Part shown: piece by piece, positions 9,046 through 18,799 of the stretch | Position numbering within the stretch: the first letter of the stretch is position 1 | Layout of the letters: each line of letters begins with the position of its first letter | From: Saprolegnia diclina VS20 | Taxonomy: Eukaryota > Oomycota > Saprolegniomycetes > Saprolegniales > Saprolegniaceae | Reading direction: 5' to 3' | Length of the DNA stretch: 21,065 bases | Assembly: GCF_000281045.1 (NCBI RefSeq) | Contig: NW_008246090.1 | Location: 98,611 to 119,675 of the forward strand | Notes under the pieces: model-generated | The model's database searches: none | The model's input: only the letters and a program-made list of their open reading frames with translations | Told to the model about the DNA's origin: nothing | Made by a program: the position numbers and the translations under genes

Positions 9046-9419
9046 AGCCCAAAAACCATAGCTACTAGTAGAACAGTTTGTGTTATGAACACAATTCATT
9101 CGGCACGCTGAGTCACTGGATACACTTGGTGTACCATCGTCGTTGGCGATGGGACGATCCGTGGCGAGTGTACCACGCCGTCGGAAGTTGAAGTTCACCA
9201 AATCCGACCCAGATGGTTTAAATTACGGGAAACTCGCGTATATTTGCACGCCTGGTCGAGTTAAGCCAGCACCAAGCGACGGCCCAGTCCGCCGTCCGTG
9301 CCGCGTCACCGGCACACCAATACTAGCGGGAAGGAAGACTAGCATCATCCATGCAGCTGCGCGTACGCGATGGCTGTGACCATGATGCCGGACCTTTCGC
9401 ACATCGCGCAAGCTTCGCA

Positions 9420-9424
9420 CCAAT
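9420..9424 (+). promoter_or_regulatory. CCAAT box upstream of carboxypeptidase
   Basis: CCAAT on the sense strand, 125 bp upstream of the ATG at 9549, followed by a T-rich stretch. Confidence 0.35.
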
Positions 9425-9548
9425 CCCACGCATCTGTATCGTATTTTTCTCGTATTTTTCCACTTTGCAGGGTTGGTAATGTCATTTTTACGGCTTATAA
9501 GTCCGTCATCGTTTGCCTGTCTTTGCCATTTGCGCACAATTCTTCACG

Positions 9549-10733
9549 ATGCTCTCGCAGCGCGTACTCGGTCTCTTCCTCCTTGTCACGCAGCTCGCTG
9601 CGTCCTATCTGACCAATGACGACGTCGACGCGGCGCTAGCGTGCCAATCAAGTGTCGCCAGCCCGATAGCGTCGCTGACGCCCGGGGCCTTTGCGACCAA
9701 CGCCTTCTTCTCGTGCTTCCGGAACGAGTCGGAGACGATCGCCTTCATGGATGCAATGGCCGCCCGCGTGGCCAAGAACGTCGTGACCAAGTCCGAGGTC
9801 GCCACGTCGTACTTGGGTCGGCCGATCGTTGGGTACAAGCTGTCGCCGCCGGGCGCCTCTCCCCACGCCATGTACGTGCAGGGCCTCCTGCATGCGCGTG
9901 AGTGGGTGAGCAGCATGGCGGTCGTCTACCATGCCGCGATCCTACTCGACGCTATTGTCAGCAAGACGTCGACGACGCCCTACACGTGGTATATGGTGCC
10001 CATTGTCAACGTCGACGGGTTCCAACAGACGTGGACGACGCCCGAGCGGTACCGGCGCAAGAACATGCGGCCGGTGCCCGTGAACTTTCCGAGCATTCCC
10101 AACCAAGCCGAGGCCGGGGTCGACCTCAACCGGAATTGGGGCCCACTCGACAAGTTCAATCTCGACAATGTGACCAAGTTTGACTTGACGTACCCGGGCA
10201 CGGCGCCATTTAGCGAGCCCGAAGTGCTCGGGCTCCACACTTGGTTCCAAGCCCATACGGAGATCGTCGGCTACCTCGACATGCACTCGTATGCCGGCAT
10301 GGTCTTGACCCCGTACGGCGACAGCAACGAGACGCTGCCGGCGCCCTACGCCTCGCGCTACGACGCGCTTGGCAAAACAGTCCAGGCCGCGGTCGCCAAT
10401 GCCACTGGCACCGCCTACGACGCCAAGCCCGAGTGGTACCTCTACTTGTCCTACGGCACGTTCCAGGACTACATCTTTCGCACATACCAAAAGGCCGCGA
10501 TTACGTTTGAGCTCCATGGCGACGACTTTATCGTACCCGCAAGCACGATTGCCCTGCGCTGCCGCGAAGCCCACGCGGCGCTCACCGCGTTTGCTAGCAA
10601 CGTGCCTGCTTTCTACGACGGCCTCGCGCTGCCCGTGACAAGCACTACGAAGAGCGTCGCCGCGACGGCGCGCCTCTCGCCGCTGTTGCTCGCCATCGCC
10701 TGCCTCTTCTACAGCCTAGGACTTTTTCGATAG
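9549..10733 (+). CDS. Secreted zinc carboxypeptidase, peptidase family M14A
   Basis: This metallopeptidase removes C-terminal residues from peptides. It is a single exon of 1185 nt, or 394 residues. An N-terminal signal peptide (about residues 1-19, LGLFLLVTQLAAS) directs secretion. Zinc ligands are His115 and Glu118 in HAREW and His246 in DMHSYAG. The substrate carboxylate is bound by Asn194-Arg195 (LNRNWG), and the general base is Glu321 in FELHGDD. A tyrosine in YLSYGTFQDY fits the Tyr248 loop. The spacing closely follows carboxypeptidase A. The N-terminal segment before the catalytic core is short, so there is no full-length activation propeptide of the usual 90-100 residues. The last 20 or so residues are hydrophobic (SPLLLAIACLFYSLGLFR), suggesting a GPI-attachment signal or membrane anchor. 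An in-frame TTG upstream at 9513 was not used because the ATG gives a proper signal peptide. Likely role: extracellular protein digestion or host or nutrient processing. Confidence 0.94.
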   Translation: MLSQRVLGLFLLVTQLAASYLTNDDVDAALACQSSVASPIASLTPGAFATNAFFSCFRNESETIAFMDAMAARVAKNVVTKSEVATSYLGRPIVGYKLSPPGASPHAMYVQGLLHAREWVSSMAVVYHAAILLDAIVSKTSTTPYTWYMVPIVNVDGFQQTWTTPERYRRKNMRPVPVNFPSIPNQAEAGVDLNRNWGPLDKFNLDNVTKFDLTYPGTAPFSEPEVLGLHTWFQAHTEIVGYLDMHSYAGMVLTPYGDSNETLPAPYASRYDALGKTVQAAVANATGTAYDAKPEWYLYLSYGTFQDYIFRTYQKAAITFELHGDDFIVPASTIALRCREAHAALTAFASNVPAFYDGLALPVTSTTKSVAATARLSPLLLAIACLFYSLGLFR

Positions 10734-11167
10734 TGTACATATGAAGCCTAAGTGAGTTGTAATGCGCGGTGGTGCTCTGTGGCTCTTGCTCTTTGGTGAT
10801 GTGGCCTGTATCTCCTGCGTGGCCATGCAACGTCGTCGCCGGCGTCGGTTCAGCGCCACGGTCGCAGCGGTAATGGCGTGCGTCGCCACGTGGTACGGCG
10901 GAACGCCGACGGTCGTCCGCGCGGTCGGCGCCGGTCGCTGGGCGCCGGTCCCACCTGTCGCGACCGACGAAATATTTCACGCCCATGTAACACGACGCTG
11001 CAAAATACTGTATTTTTTAATACTCTGTGGCAACGCATAAGCATCGAATCGAACTTTGCGTGTTGCAAGCCGTTCGAAACCTCTGAGAGATAATACCTCG
11101 AACAATACGTAAACGAACGCAAGTCAGTCGCACGCCGGGTAGAGTAGTCCCATTATCCCGGGCGCTG

Positions 11168-11172
11168 ATTGG
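11168..11172 (+). promoter_or_regulatory. Inverse CCAAT box (ATTGG) upstream of receptor-phosphatase
   Basis: ATTGG about 67 bp upstream of the inferred 5' UTR intron and 132 bp upstream of the chosen ATG at 11304. Confidence 0.35.
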
Positions 11173-11238
11173 CCGCTGCAAAAGACACGGACCGACCGAG
11201 TGAGCTTACGCTGCTGAACACGCCAAGTTCCTCATCAG

Positions 11239-11292
11239 GTACGCCCATGCTGCGAGGTCGGCGGGTCGTCCTCATGCGTGTACCTTGCGTAG
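11239..11292 (+). other. Probable 5' UTR intron (54 nt)
   Basis: It begins GTACGC and ends GCGTAG, matching the donor and acceptor used by most introns here, and its length is typical. Splicing removes two upstream in-frame ATGs (11247 and 11274) and leaves the ATG at 11304, which starts a clean signal peptide. If it is not spliced, the protein would gain 10 to 19 N-terminal residues before the hydrophobic core. Confidence 0.6.
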
Positions 11293-11303
11293 GACGACGT
11301 CTC

Positions 11304-14300
11304 ATGCTGCGAAGGCACGTCTGCTTGCTGCTGCTGCTGCTGCGAGCGGCGGCGGTCGCGGCCGACGACTATCTATGGACGCCCGTGCTCGCGACGACGT
11401 GCGTCAACTGCGACGTGCAGATCACCGTGCCGAGCTGGAAAAGCCTCCTCGAGAGCAAGGGCTTTAGCCTCGCCAACCTCAAGACGTGTGGCCTCGGCAA
11501 CGTGACGATGACGATCGAGTACCCGTTTGGCAACTACGCGCGCACGTCGTCCGTGACGCCAACGCTCAACTGGACCAACTCGGACCGCGTCACGTACAGC
11601 GTCAAGGACACGACCGCGCCAGTGCTTGCGACTGTGGGCACGAGCGTGGTCTCGATCCCGCTCTCGCCGGCAGCGATCGCGGCCTTTGCGTCCGACGGGC
11701 CGTCGACGCTGACGCTGACAAACCTCAACAGTCCGTATGTCAACGCGACGTACACGGGCTTTGGGTCGATCTCGGTCCTCGCCGCCAACATCAGTCCCTC
11801 GTGCATTAGCAGCGGCAATGGCAACAACAACATCAAGCAGACGCTGCTCGAGCCAACGAAATTCAAAATCGGCCGCAACTTTACCGGCCTCTCGCTTGCG
11901 CTCGTGGGCAACATCTCGGCGCCGTCGACCGTCATTGGCTCGTCGACCGATGTCACCATAACGCTGACGAGCACGGGCGTCGTGCCGCCCAACACGGTCT
12001 TCCAGCTCCTCTCGGCGCTCGAGCTCTCGCACTTCAACGACGCGTTCACGTCGCTCGCCGGCGTCCGCATCCGCACGCCAAGTGGCGTGCACAACTGCGT
12101 AACATACGCAGGCGCGTCGCGCTTCACGGGAGCGCTCAACGGCACGTTCTTCACGACGCCCGAGCTGGCGCTCGTGCCGCAGAACACCCCGTTCACGCTC
12201 ACGTTTCTCAACGTCTCGAACCCGAATGCGACCCTCCATGCGCTCCGCGTGCTGCAGATGAACGCCTACTACGTCAACCCGACCATCATGGTCAACGTGC
12301 TCGGCAGTACGATGGGCGATGCCAAGTACTTTACGGTGCTGCAGGCGACCTTTGACGGTGCCAACAACGCGTACGACCTGGCGTCGACGCTCCTCTTTGG
12401 CATTTGCCTCGTCATCTCGCTCTATATCGTGTACAAGGTACGCGCTTCGATCCTCCTCGTGATTTTCAACGGTATTTCCCATAGCACGGCCTTGCGTTTA
12501 CAAGCTCGACCGTGTGGACAGACCTCGTGTCGATATCGGTCGTCCTCGCCTACGTCTGCTCGTTCTCGGCGTACTTTCTGTGGCTGTTCCGCCCGTCGTC
12601 GATCTTTGTCTACTTGACCGCGGGCCAGTACCTCTTTACGACTGTCATGATCGTCTCGCTCTGCTTCCACTGGTATGTCGCAGCGTCTATATCTCGTCGT
12701 CTCACTGTCGATGGGGCTAGGGCGAGCGTGCTTCGCCTGCAGCTCTTCCGGAAGCTCACGTTCAAGTCGCCGGTCGTCTTCATGTACATAGCGATCAACA
12801 TGGTGCTTCTCGGTGGCCTCCTCGGCTGCCTCGTCGTCTTTAGCGGCCAGCTCGAGTGCGTGTACACCAAAGATGTCACGGGCGCCTTGCGCTACAGTGC
12901 GCTGCTCGATGCGTCGTCGCCGCCGCCCGCCAACGGCTACCAAGTGCTCGACTCGCTCGCCATGTGCAGCATGAACGGCTACTACGTCCTCCTAGCCCTG
13001 GGGTTCATGGTCTTTACGCTCTTTTTGGTGCTGCTGGGCGGCGCCGTCATGTGCCGCGGCCGGTCGCTCATGCTCTCGGAAGCGCAGCCCGTCGACGACC
13101 GCATGAATATGCGCAAGTCGCTCACGATCTTCTACTGCATCATTGCGAGCACGGTCGTCATCTTCATCATCTCGGACATCATCTACATTGCGTCGTACAT
13201 TGTCGCCAAGCCGATCGAGCGCGATTTCAAGGACTTTGGCAAAACGCCGGGGCCGTCGACCAACGACCAGCGCGTCTCGACCTTTGTGTGGTACCTCTTT
13301 ACGATCTGGCTGCCGCAAATTGGCCCGCCGCTCCTTCTGCTCTTTCTGCACTACGACCCCAAGCGCGAAGACGACATGCTCGACGAGATTGCAGTCCTCT
13401 CGGCGCCCAAGGACGCCTACCGGAGCACGAACCTCGGGTCGCTCGACACGCCAGAGTCGGAAGCCGTCGGCGACCTCAACGTCTTCAAGTCGCACCGCGA
13501 TCACGGCCGGCGGTACGTCGAGCGCGCCGGCACGTTCCTCGAAGATGCGTCCAACAAGCTCCACGTGATTGTCAAGCTCAAGGTACCCGAAGGCGCGCTC
13601 CCGAGCGTATGCTACATGTCGCTCTCCTATTGCACGCTCCGGACGGCCCACCGTGGCGAGCAGAACAACCGCGAAGTGCTGCTGCATACGCTGACCAAGG
13701 ACGCACAGTGGAAGCCCGTGGGCGAGACGGAGCGCCTCACGGAGGCGATTCCCGGGGATGCCGACCAGTTCCGGAGCTCGACGTTGGGCATGAGCAACGT
13801 CCCGTTCGTCGCTGTGCTCTCAATTCCGGTCGCTGGCCTTGCGCCCAACACGCTTGTCCGGTTCCTTCTCCACGCGTCGCTGCCGAGCGAAGACGACGAT
13901 GACGACGACGACGATGACGAAGCAGTGACGCTCCCCCCGATCCTCGAGTTTGTCACGACGCCGCAGGCCGTCATGGACGCGGCGTCGCATGGGCAAGCGC
14001 TCGTGGTGAGCGTCGCAGACGCGCATGACGTCACATGCCACGAGCTGGTCGTACGCAAGCCGTCGTCCGCGTTTGCGTACGTCAACCCCAAGCTGTACCA
14101 CGACACAAAGCTCAGCGTCACGACCGTCTCGATGGGCGAGGCCAGTGCAGGCGACGAGCCGTCGCACCAGAACATGGGTAACATCATCCGGTACTTCCAG
14201 TACGAAGCCGAGGTTGGGGACGGTGGCCTCGTCGTCGAGGAGCTCAAGGAGAGCCGGTTTGCCAACAACATTCCTCGGCAGCTCCTCGATTTACTGGCGG

Positions 14301-15989
14301 CCGAGCGCGCGGACGACGTCGAGGTTGCCTCGAAAGACGTGGCGGCCTTCTTGAGCCAGAAGAAGCCGACAAAGGACGGCGGGTTCTACAACCAGATTCT
14401 GCAGACGATCCAAGACGAGGGAGACGCAACGGTCGTCCGCATGTGGCTCGAAGACCGGCTCGAGCGCCGGAAAGAGTACCTCTCGCATTTGCGCAAGAAC
14501 ATTCAACTGCTCGTGCAGCGCGACAACCAAAAGCGGTACTTCAAGGCCAGCGTCGAAAAGAAGTCGCAGGACCTCAAGTTTGTCCCGATCAACTTGCACG
14601 TTGAAGACTACCTCGTCGGCCCCACGAACGCCTTTGTGAACGAAGAGAAGCGCAAGTCGTCCCGGGACGTGTCGATCTACGAGTTTACGACCGTCGGTGC
14701 GATGGCGGCGCACTGCTACAAGTTCAAGTCGGGCGGTCTGACGTCCATGGTCAACAAGGTGCTCAAGCTCCAAGCGCAAGTCGCCGAGAGCGACGGCCCG
14801 CGCTGGTCGGACGAAGTGCGCGCGCTTGACGACCTCAAGTGGGACGTCAAGCTGCGCATGGACGTGTGCTTTTCGCAGGCGCTCTCGGCGCTCGTCGCGA
14901 GCTTTGTGCGCAAGATTGAGCTCGCGTTGCAGAGCCCCGACATGCAGAAAGGCGAGTCGATTCTCAACCAGCTCAGCCGGATTGGGTTCCTCTTTCAGGT
15001 CGAGTCGCTCTTGTCGACGCACGGCAATGAGATTGGGATGCTCGAGGACATGGCCGCCGCCGTCGAGCGCCTCTCGACGGTCGCGTTTGTGCTCTTGGAC
15101 GTTCGGGACAAGCCGTCCGGTCGGTTCTCGTTCCGGAAGCGGCTCACGATCAAGGACTTGCATTCGAGCAGCGACCACAGTATGAACGACGACGTCGTTG
15201 TCAAGGTCCAAGTGGCGGAGAAGCCCAAGAGTCTGAGCAGCTCCAACATCAAGTACATTGTGAGCGTCCACGTCAACTGCACCGACACGCCGCTGCCCGG
15301 CCGCCTCCTGGACGGCGGTGAGATCCCGGTCACGCCGCTCCTCTTCACGCAAGGCATCAACGAAATGCAATCGATCGCCAACAGCACCGAGCGCGCCAAG
15401 ACTGAGCTCCAGGACGCGATCAACCTCCGCAACCTCAAGCCCCTCGAAGAGTTTTGCAGCCAGTACATGCGCTCGCACCAGGTACGTTTTCGATTCCTAG
15501 CAAAAGTGTCGTATGAGGCTCACTATTGTCTAGTCGTGGTCGCTGCAACGGGCAGCCAAGCGCAAGGGCAGTGACGGCGACGGGCTCTCAGAGACTGAGA
15601 TTACGCGGCAGCTGCAAACGCTGCGTCTCGCGATCGAAGAGTCGGCGAGCAGCCTTGTCAAGACCAAGCGTCCGGACATCCTCACCAAGTCGTCGGACCT
15701 CTGCCGCGGCCTCGGCGGCGGTCGCGTCACGATTTGCAAGAGCGCAAAAGATCGCACGGCCATGTCGGTGACGCTCGAGCAAGTCCGAATTCTGCACCGC
15801 TTCCACGGTCTCCCAGCGTACAAGGTGGCGTCGACGGTCGCCGTCATGCGCACGCACGGTGTACGCATTGAGAATGCGCTCAAGAACACGGGCAAGCGCC
15901 AATTTGCCTTCAACAAGCTCCAGCGCTACGCGATGCCAGAGGACTACCGCTGCCCCGAGTCGGCGGGCGGCACGGGCAACATTAGCTAA
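11304..15989 (+). CDS. Seven-transmembrane receptor fused to INPP4-type phosphoinositide 4-phosphatase
   Basis: Exons are 11304-12437, 12485-12672, 12721-15481 and 15534-15989 (4539 nt, 1512 residues). Order of parts: a signal peptide (about 1-20, poly-Leu then AAAVAA); an ectodomain of roughly 335 residues with nine N-x-S/T sequons and a TCVNC start; then seven hydrophobic helices at about 357-378, 392-413, 427-445, 459-481, 528-551, 575-602 and 626-650. The long cytoplasmic part has a C2-like beta-rich stretch (inferred), a nine-Asp acidic run near 831, and the phosphatase region: FKSGGL near residue 1108 and the catalytic CX5R motif CKSAKDRT with Cys at 1429, followed by MSVTLEQ. That motif is diagnostic of INPP4A/B, which remove the 4-phosphate of PI(3,4)P2. 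The closing FAFNKLQRYAMPEDYRCP also fits INPP4. Expected role: a surface receptor that directly controls phosphoinositides. The 48-nt intron 12673-12720 is stop-free and in phase, so it is the weakest junction; it lies in helix 3. Confidence 0.9.
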
Positions 15990-16251
15990 TCATCGTCAAT
16001 AGTACTCGCTATATATCAATAGGCGGCGCCGTCGATGCGACCTTGTGGCGCAGAGAATGTGTGGACGAGTTGTCCTGCGGGCTGCCCGAGGCTGACTCGA
16101 GTCGAGAGAACCAAGAAACACGCGCAGAAGGGGATGACGAGTCGCTTCGGATGCAAAGTTATTCGAAACACCAAGTATCTATCTAGTACAAGGACAAGGC
16201 GTTGGTTGGTCGAGCCGAAGCGGGCTAGGTGTTCAGCGTAACGGGCTAGGG

Positions 16252-18073
16252 TTACGGGGCAAAAGCGAGTTGGTGCAGTTGGTGGGCCACGTCAATGCCA
16301 TATAGCGACGTGCGGTCGGCGCTGACGCAGCGCAGCGACAGCGGCACACTGTACAACGCCGCGATCGTGCTCGATGACGTGGCATCGCCACAGACCTGAA
16401 CGCCGTCCGAAGTGGCGATGACCAACACCGACGGGTCGAGGTCGGTCGTATAGACACCGAGTGGACGACTGCCGTTGCCGGCGTACGATCCGCTCACCTT
16501 GCCATTCTTGAGCCACGTGCAGTTGCCGGCCGCGTCGAGCACGACACAGGTCTACGAGCCAAGGCGTTGGCACATAGCTCTAGTTTGTAGCGCACCCGAG
16601 GCGAGAGCCAGCACGAGGCGACGCCAGGAATAGGGTCGCGCAGGACGCGGAGCGGCGTGGTTGCACGGCGAAGGTCCCACACGCTGGCGACACCGTCCTA
16701 ATGCGCCATGAGCTTCTTCATCCGAGTCGTCTTCGCGCTGTCGGTTTACAGCAGCAAATGTGAAAAAGGTGTGGGCTTCGGGGCAGCTCGTCGCGTGCCG
16801 AATGCCCAATTGGGTCGATCCATCTTCAAACACCACGGGCGGCGCCCCGGATCGCGTGTCCCAGAGCCGGACAGTCGCGTCCATCGATGCTGTGAGCAGC
16901 AGACTCGACGCCACAAACTCGGCGCTAAGATGCAATCGCATCTCCAACGTCGCGAGTAGGACGGTCGTACCTTGTCACGGCGTCTAAGTGCCCATCCAGG
17001 CGACCGAGCGATGCCATGCGCTCGGTATCGTGGAGTAGCAAGAGACCGTCCATCGAGCCACTGACGAGCGTCGAGCTGCGCACCGCGAGCGTGCTCACGC
17101 TGTAGCCGTGGGCTCGGTACTCGACGACTGGATCGTCGTCGCTGCTGGCGATGTTGAGGTATCGCACATGGCCTCGCGCATCGCCGACAACAAGGTGCGT
17201 GGGCGACAGGACAGCCAGCGACCGCTGTGCATATGGTCATCATGAGACCCGGTGGACGACGATGTCTAACGAGCGTACGGCGGGGGCGGGCGTTGGCACG
17301 AGGCGTGAGCGCGAGTTGTGGCGTCCGTGGCGCCAGTTGCCGACCAGTCTAGTGCAATAATAGCAGCAATATTGTCTTGGTTCAATGTACCGATGCAGCG
17401 CAATGTAGCGCTTGCGCCAGTCGTAGTCGGGACAGAGCGCGTGCAGATGGCGGTCGTTTTCAAAATCCAAGTGCTTCCAGCGGCGCTTGACGATTTGCTG
17501 CCAGCGCTGCTGCCCGAGCTTTGAGTGGTACACGAGGCGGAACCAGTCGCTGCAGACGCCGGCGACGTTGGCAAAGTCGCGGCTGTCGAGACAGCTCCAG
17601 ATCTGCAAGAGGACGTATGCGTCGCCCGGCATGCGCGACTCGGAGCTGCGCCGACGGTCGTCGTCCTCCATGTCACCGAGAAGGTACCAGAGGCCTGCCC
17701 AGTTGGCTTCTGGTGTCTCCGACTCGGAGTGGCGCGGCGTCGACGCCACCGACAATGGCTTGGGCGGCGGCGCGGCGAGGTATCGGGACACGTGGTCGAC
17801 CTTGGCCGCGATGGCCTGCCACGCATCTTGCTTGCGCCGCATCTGCACATAATCGTCAGTCTCGTCGTTGACGGCGAAGCGCCGCTGCCAGTCGCCAATG
17901 GCGGCGTGGATCTCGGCGACGGCTTCGGCCTCGGACCAGGCGTCAACGCCCAGCGGCGGCAGTGGCGGCGGGGCGTACGGCGTCGACGCGTAGTAGGGCG
18001 AGTACGTCGTCGGCTCCTCGTCCATCCACGCGCCGTCGGCGTCGTCGTCGTCGTTGGCCCAGTTGCGGTGCAT
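16252..18073 (-). CDS. F-box and WD40-repeat protein
   Basis: A probable substrate receptor of an SCF ubiquitin ligase: the F-box would bind Skp1 and the beta-propeller the target. Exons: 18073-17391, 17348-17279, 17224-16971, 16924-16750, 16697-16596 and 16551-16252 (1584 nt, 527 residues). Residues 1-150 are a poorly conserved acidic and Pro/Tyr-rich N-terminus. The F-box lies at about 151-199 (LLQIWSCLDSRDFANVAGVCSDWFRLV). WD40 blades follow: VVGDARGHVRYLNI, LVSGSMDGLLLLHD, GHLDAVTSAEF with TASMDATVRLWD, and DGVASVWDLRR; later blades are weak. Several WD motifs become continuous only after intron removal, which supports the junctions. The 42-nt intron 17349-17390 is stop-free but gives the better NWR-x-G match when removed. 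The start is the ATG at 18073; the frame upstream has only a GTG and then a stop. Confidence 0.87.
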
Positions 18074-18103
18074 GGGCAAGCTGAAGAATCCAAAGTCATA
18101 TCG

Positions 18104-18115
18104 GATTGGCCAATC
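18104..18115 (-). promoter_or_regulatory. 12-bp palindrome GATTGGCCAATC with CCAAT on both strands
   Basis: A perfect palindrome presenting a CCAAT box in both directions, 31 bp upstream of the F-box/WD40 start codon. It is the strongest promoter-like motif in the window. Confidence 0.5.
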
Positions 18116-18498
18116 AGAGGGCGGACCGTGCCACTTGCGGTTGAAGTTTCGAGTTCCCGCCACGCTCTTGGGCTAAACTGGCATCACATTGCATATCTAT
18201 AAACGTGTTACTATCTTCGTTGTTACTAGTACAAAGACTCACCTAGAGACGAGCAACCTCCTTGCTCCTCATTCGCTCAGCGGGCCGTGACTGCGCAGGC
18301 GGCGACTTGCGCTTTTGAAGTCGCCCTACGATGCTTGTGGTACGAGTGAGACCCATGGCGACACGCTTCGTAAAGGCCTTCCGCACCAGCGATAGCAGTA
18401 CCAGGTAGTGCTACCCTGAGTGCTACCCATACTGCGGACTGTGGACCTGGAATGCGTCGTACGTGGTGAGCTGTGGGCGGGTATCGCAGGACGCAATA

Positions 18499-18535
18499 CC
18501 TCTCAAAAGGCATGGATTATATCTGTTTTGAGAGG
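18499..18535. repeat. 10-bp inverted repeat, 17-nt loop
   Basis: CCTCTCAAAA at 18499-18508 and its reverse complement TTTTGAGAGG at 18526-18535. No RNA family is recognised. Confidence 0.55.
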
Positions 18536-18576
18536 CTCGATGAAAACCCTTAAAACTCGATCTACTACGGACGACG

Positions 18577-18614
18577 ACACCAGTCGCTCCAACTGACACC
18601 AGTCGCTCCAACTG
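18577..18614. repeat. Exact tandem duplication of a 19-bp unit
   Basis: ACACCAGTCGCTCCAACTG occurs twice back to back (18577-18595 and 18596-18614) with no mismatch, about 190-220 bp upstream of the LRR gene. This is a recent small duplication, possibly changing spacing or copy number of a promoter element. Confidence 0.9.
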
Positions 18615-18738
18615 CACCAAGCAAAAGGCTGGGCCTTCCACCACGCAATCGAGGATGGCAGGAGCTCCGAATGGGAAATTGAACGTAGAAGTTGGCTTTT
18701 TTGCATGTTGTATTAGCTCTGTCGGCCTCCGTGCGCCA

Positions 18739-18743
18739 CCAAT
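18739..18743 (+). promoter_or_regulatory. CCAAT box upstream of LRR gene
   Basis: CCAAT on the sense strand, 57 bp upstream of the ATG at 18800. Confidence 0.35.
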
Positions 18744-18799
18744 TTGGCGCCTCTCCCGGATCATCTCTGAAACTGTCTACTTGACACTTCAACTTGGAA

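Larger units (their letters stand above)
8953..9548. other. Divergent intergenic region between EB1-family gene and carboxypeptidase
   Basis: 596 bp containing both promoters. CCAAT motifs lie near each gene (8978-8982, 9420-9424), and an 18-bp imperfect inverted repeat lies at 9007-9045. T-rich runs occur at 9440-9490, shortly upstream of the carboxypeptidase ATG. No gene is seen. Confidence 0.5.
10734..11303. other. Intergenic: 5' region of receptor-phosphatase gene
   Basis: 570 bp between two plus-strand genes. A 92-codon ATG frame at 10762-11040 has an arginine-rich, patternless sequence and is not called. An ATTGG lies at 11168-11172, and a typical 54-nt intron at 11239-11292 suggests a spliced 5' UTR, so transcription may start near 11190-11230. 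Confidence 0.5.
18074..18799. other. Divergent intergenic region between F-box/WD40 and LRR genes
   Basis: 726 bp with a CCAAT palindrome next to the F-box gene and a CCAAT near the LRR gene. It also holds a 10-bp inverted repeat at 18499-18535 and an exact 19-bp tandem duplication at 18577-18614. Open frames are short and unrecognised. Confidence 0.5.

Noticed and set aside
10762-11040. 92-codon plus-strand frame after the carboxypeptidase
   Set aside because: It starts with ATG and has a weakly hydrophobic start, but the rest is Arg/Val-rich without any family resemblance. Not enough to call.
11373-12482. Long open frame (369 codons) antisense to the receptor ectodomain
   Set aside because: It is Arg/Asp/Glu-rich with no motif, as expected for the antisense of GC-biased codons opposite a clearly coding strand. 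The same holds for the 395-codon frame at 14291-15478.
12856-13902. 348-codon plus-strand frame overlapping the receptor
   Set aside because: It is an Arg/Ala/His-rich alternate frame of the real coding sequence with no ATG-supported motif.
16220-16257. CGGGCTAGG repeated next to GGGTTACGGGG, a telomere-like look
   Set aside because: There are only two imperfect copies, they do not match the TTTAGGG-type unit, and they sit inside a normal gene-to-gene gap.
18499-18620. Possible tRNA or small RNA gene around the inverted repeat
   Set aside because: No cloverleaf, T-loop GGTTCRA or B-box arrangement could be found.
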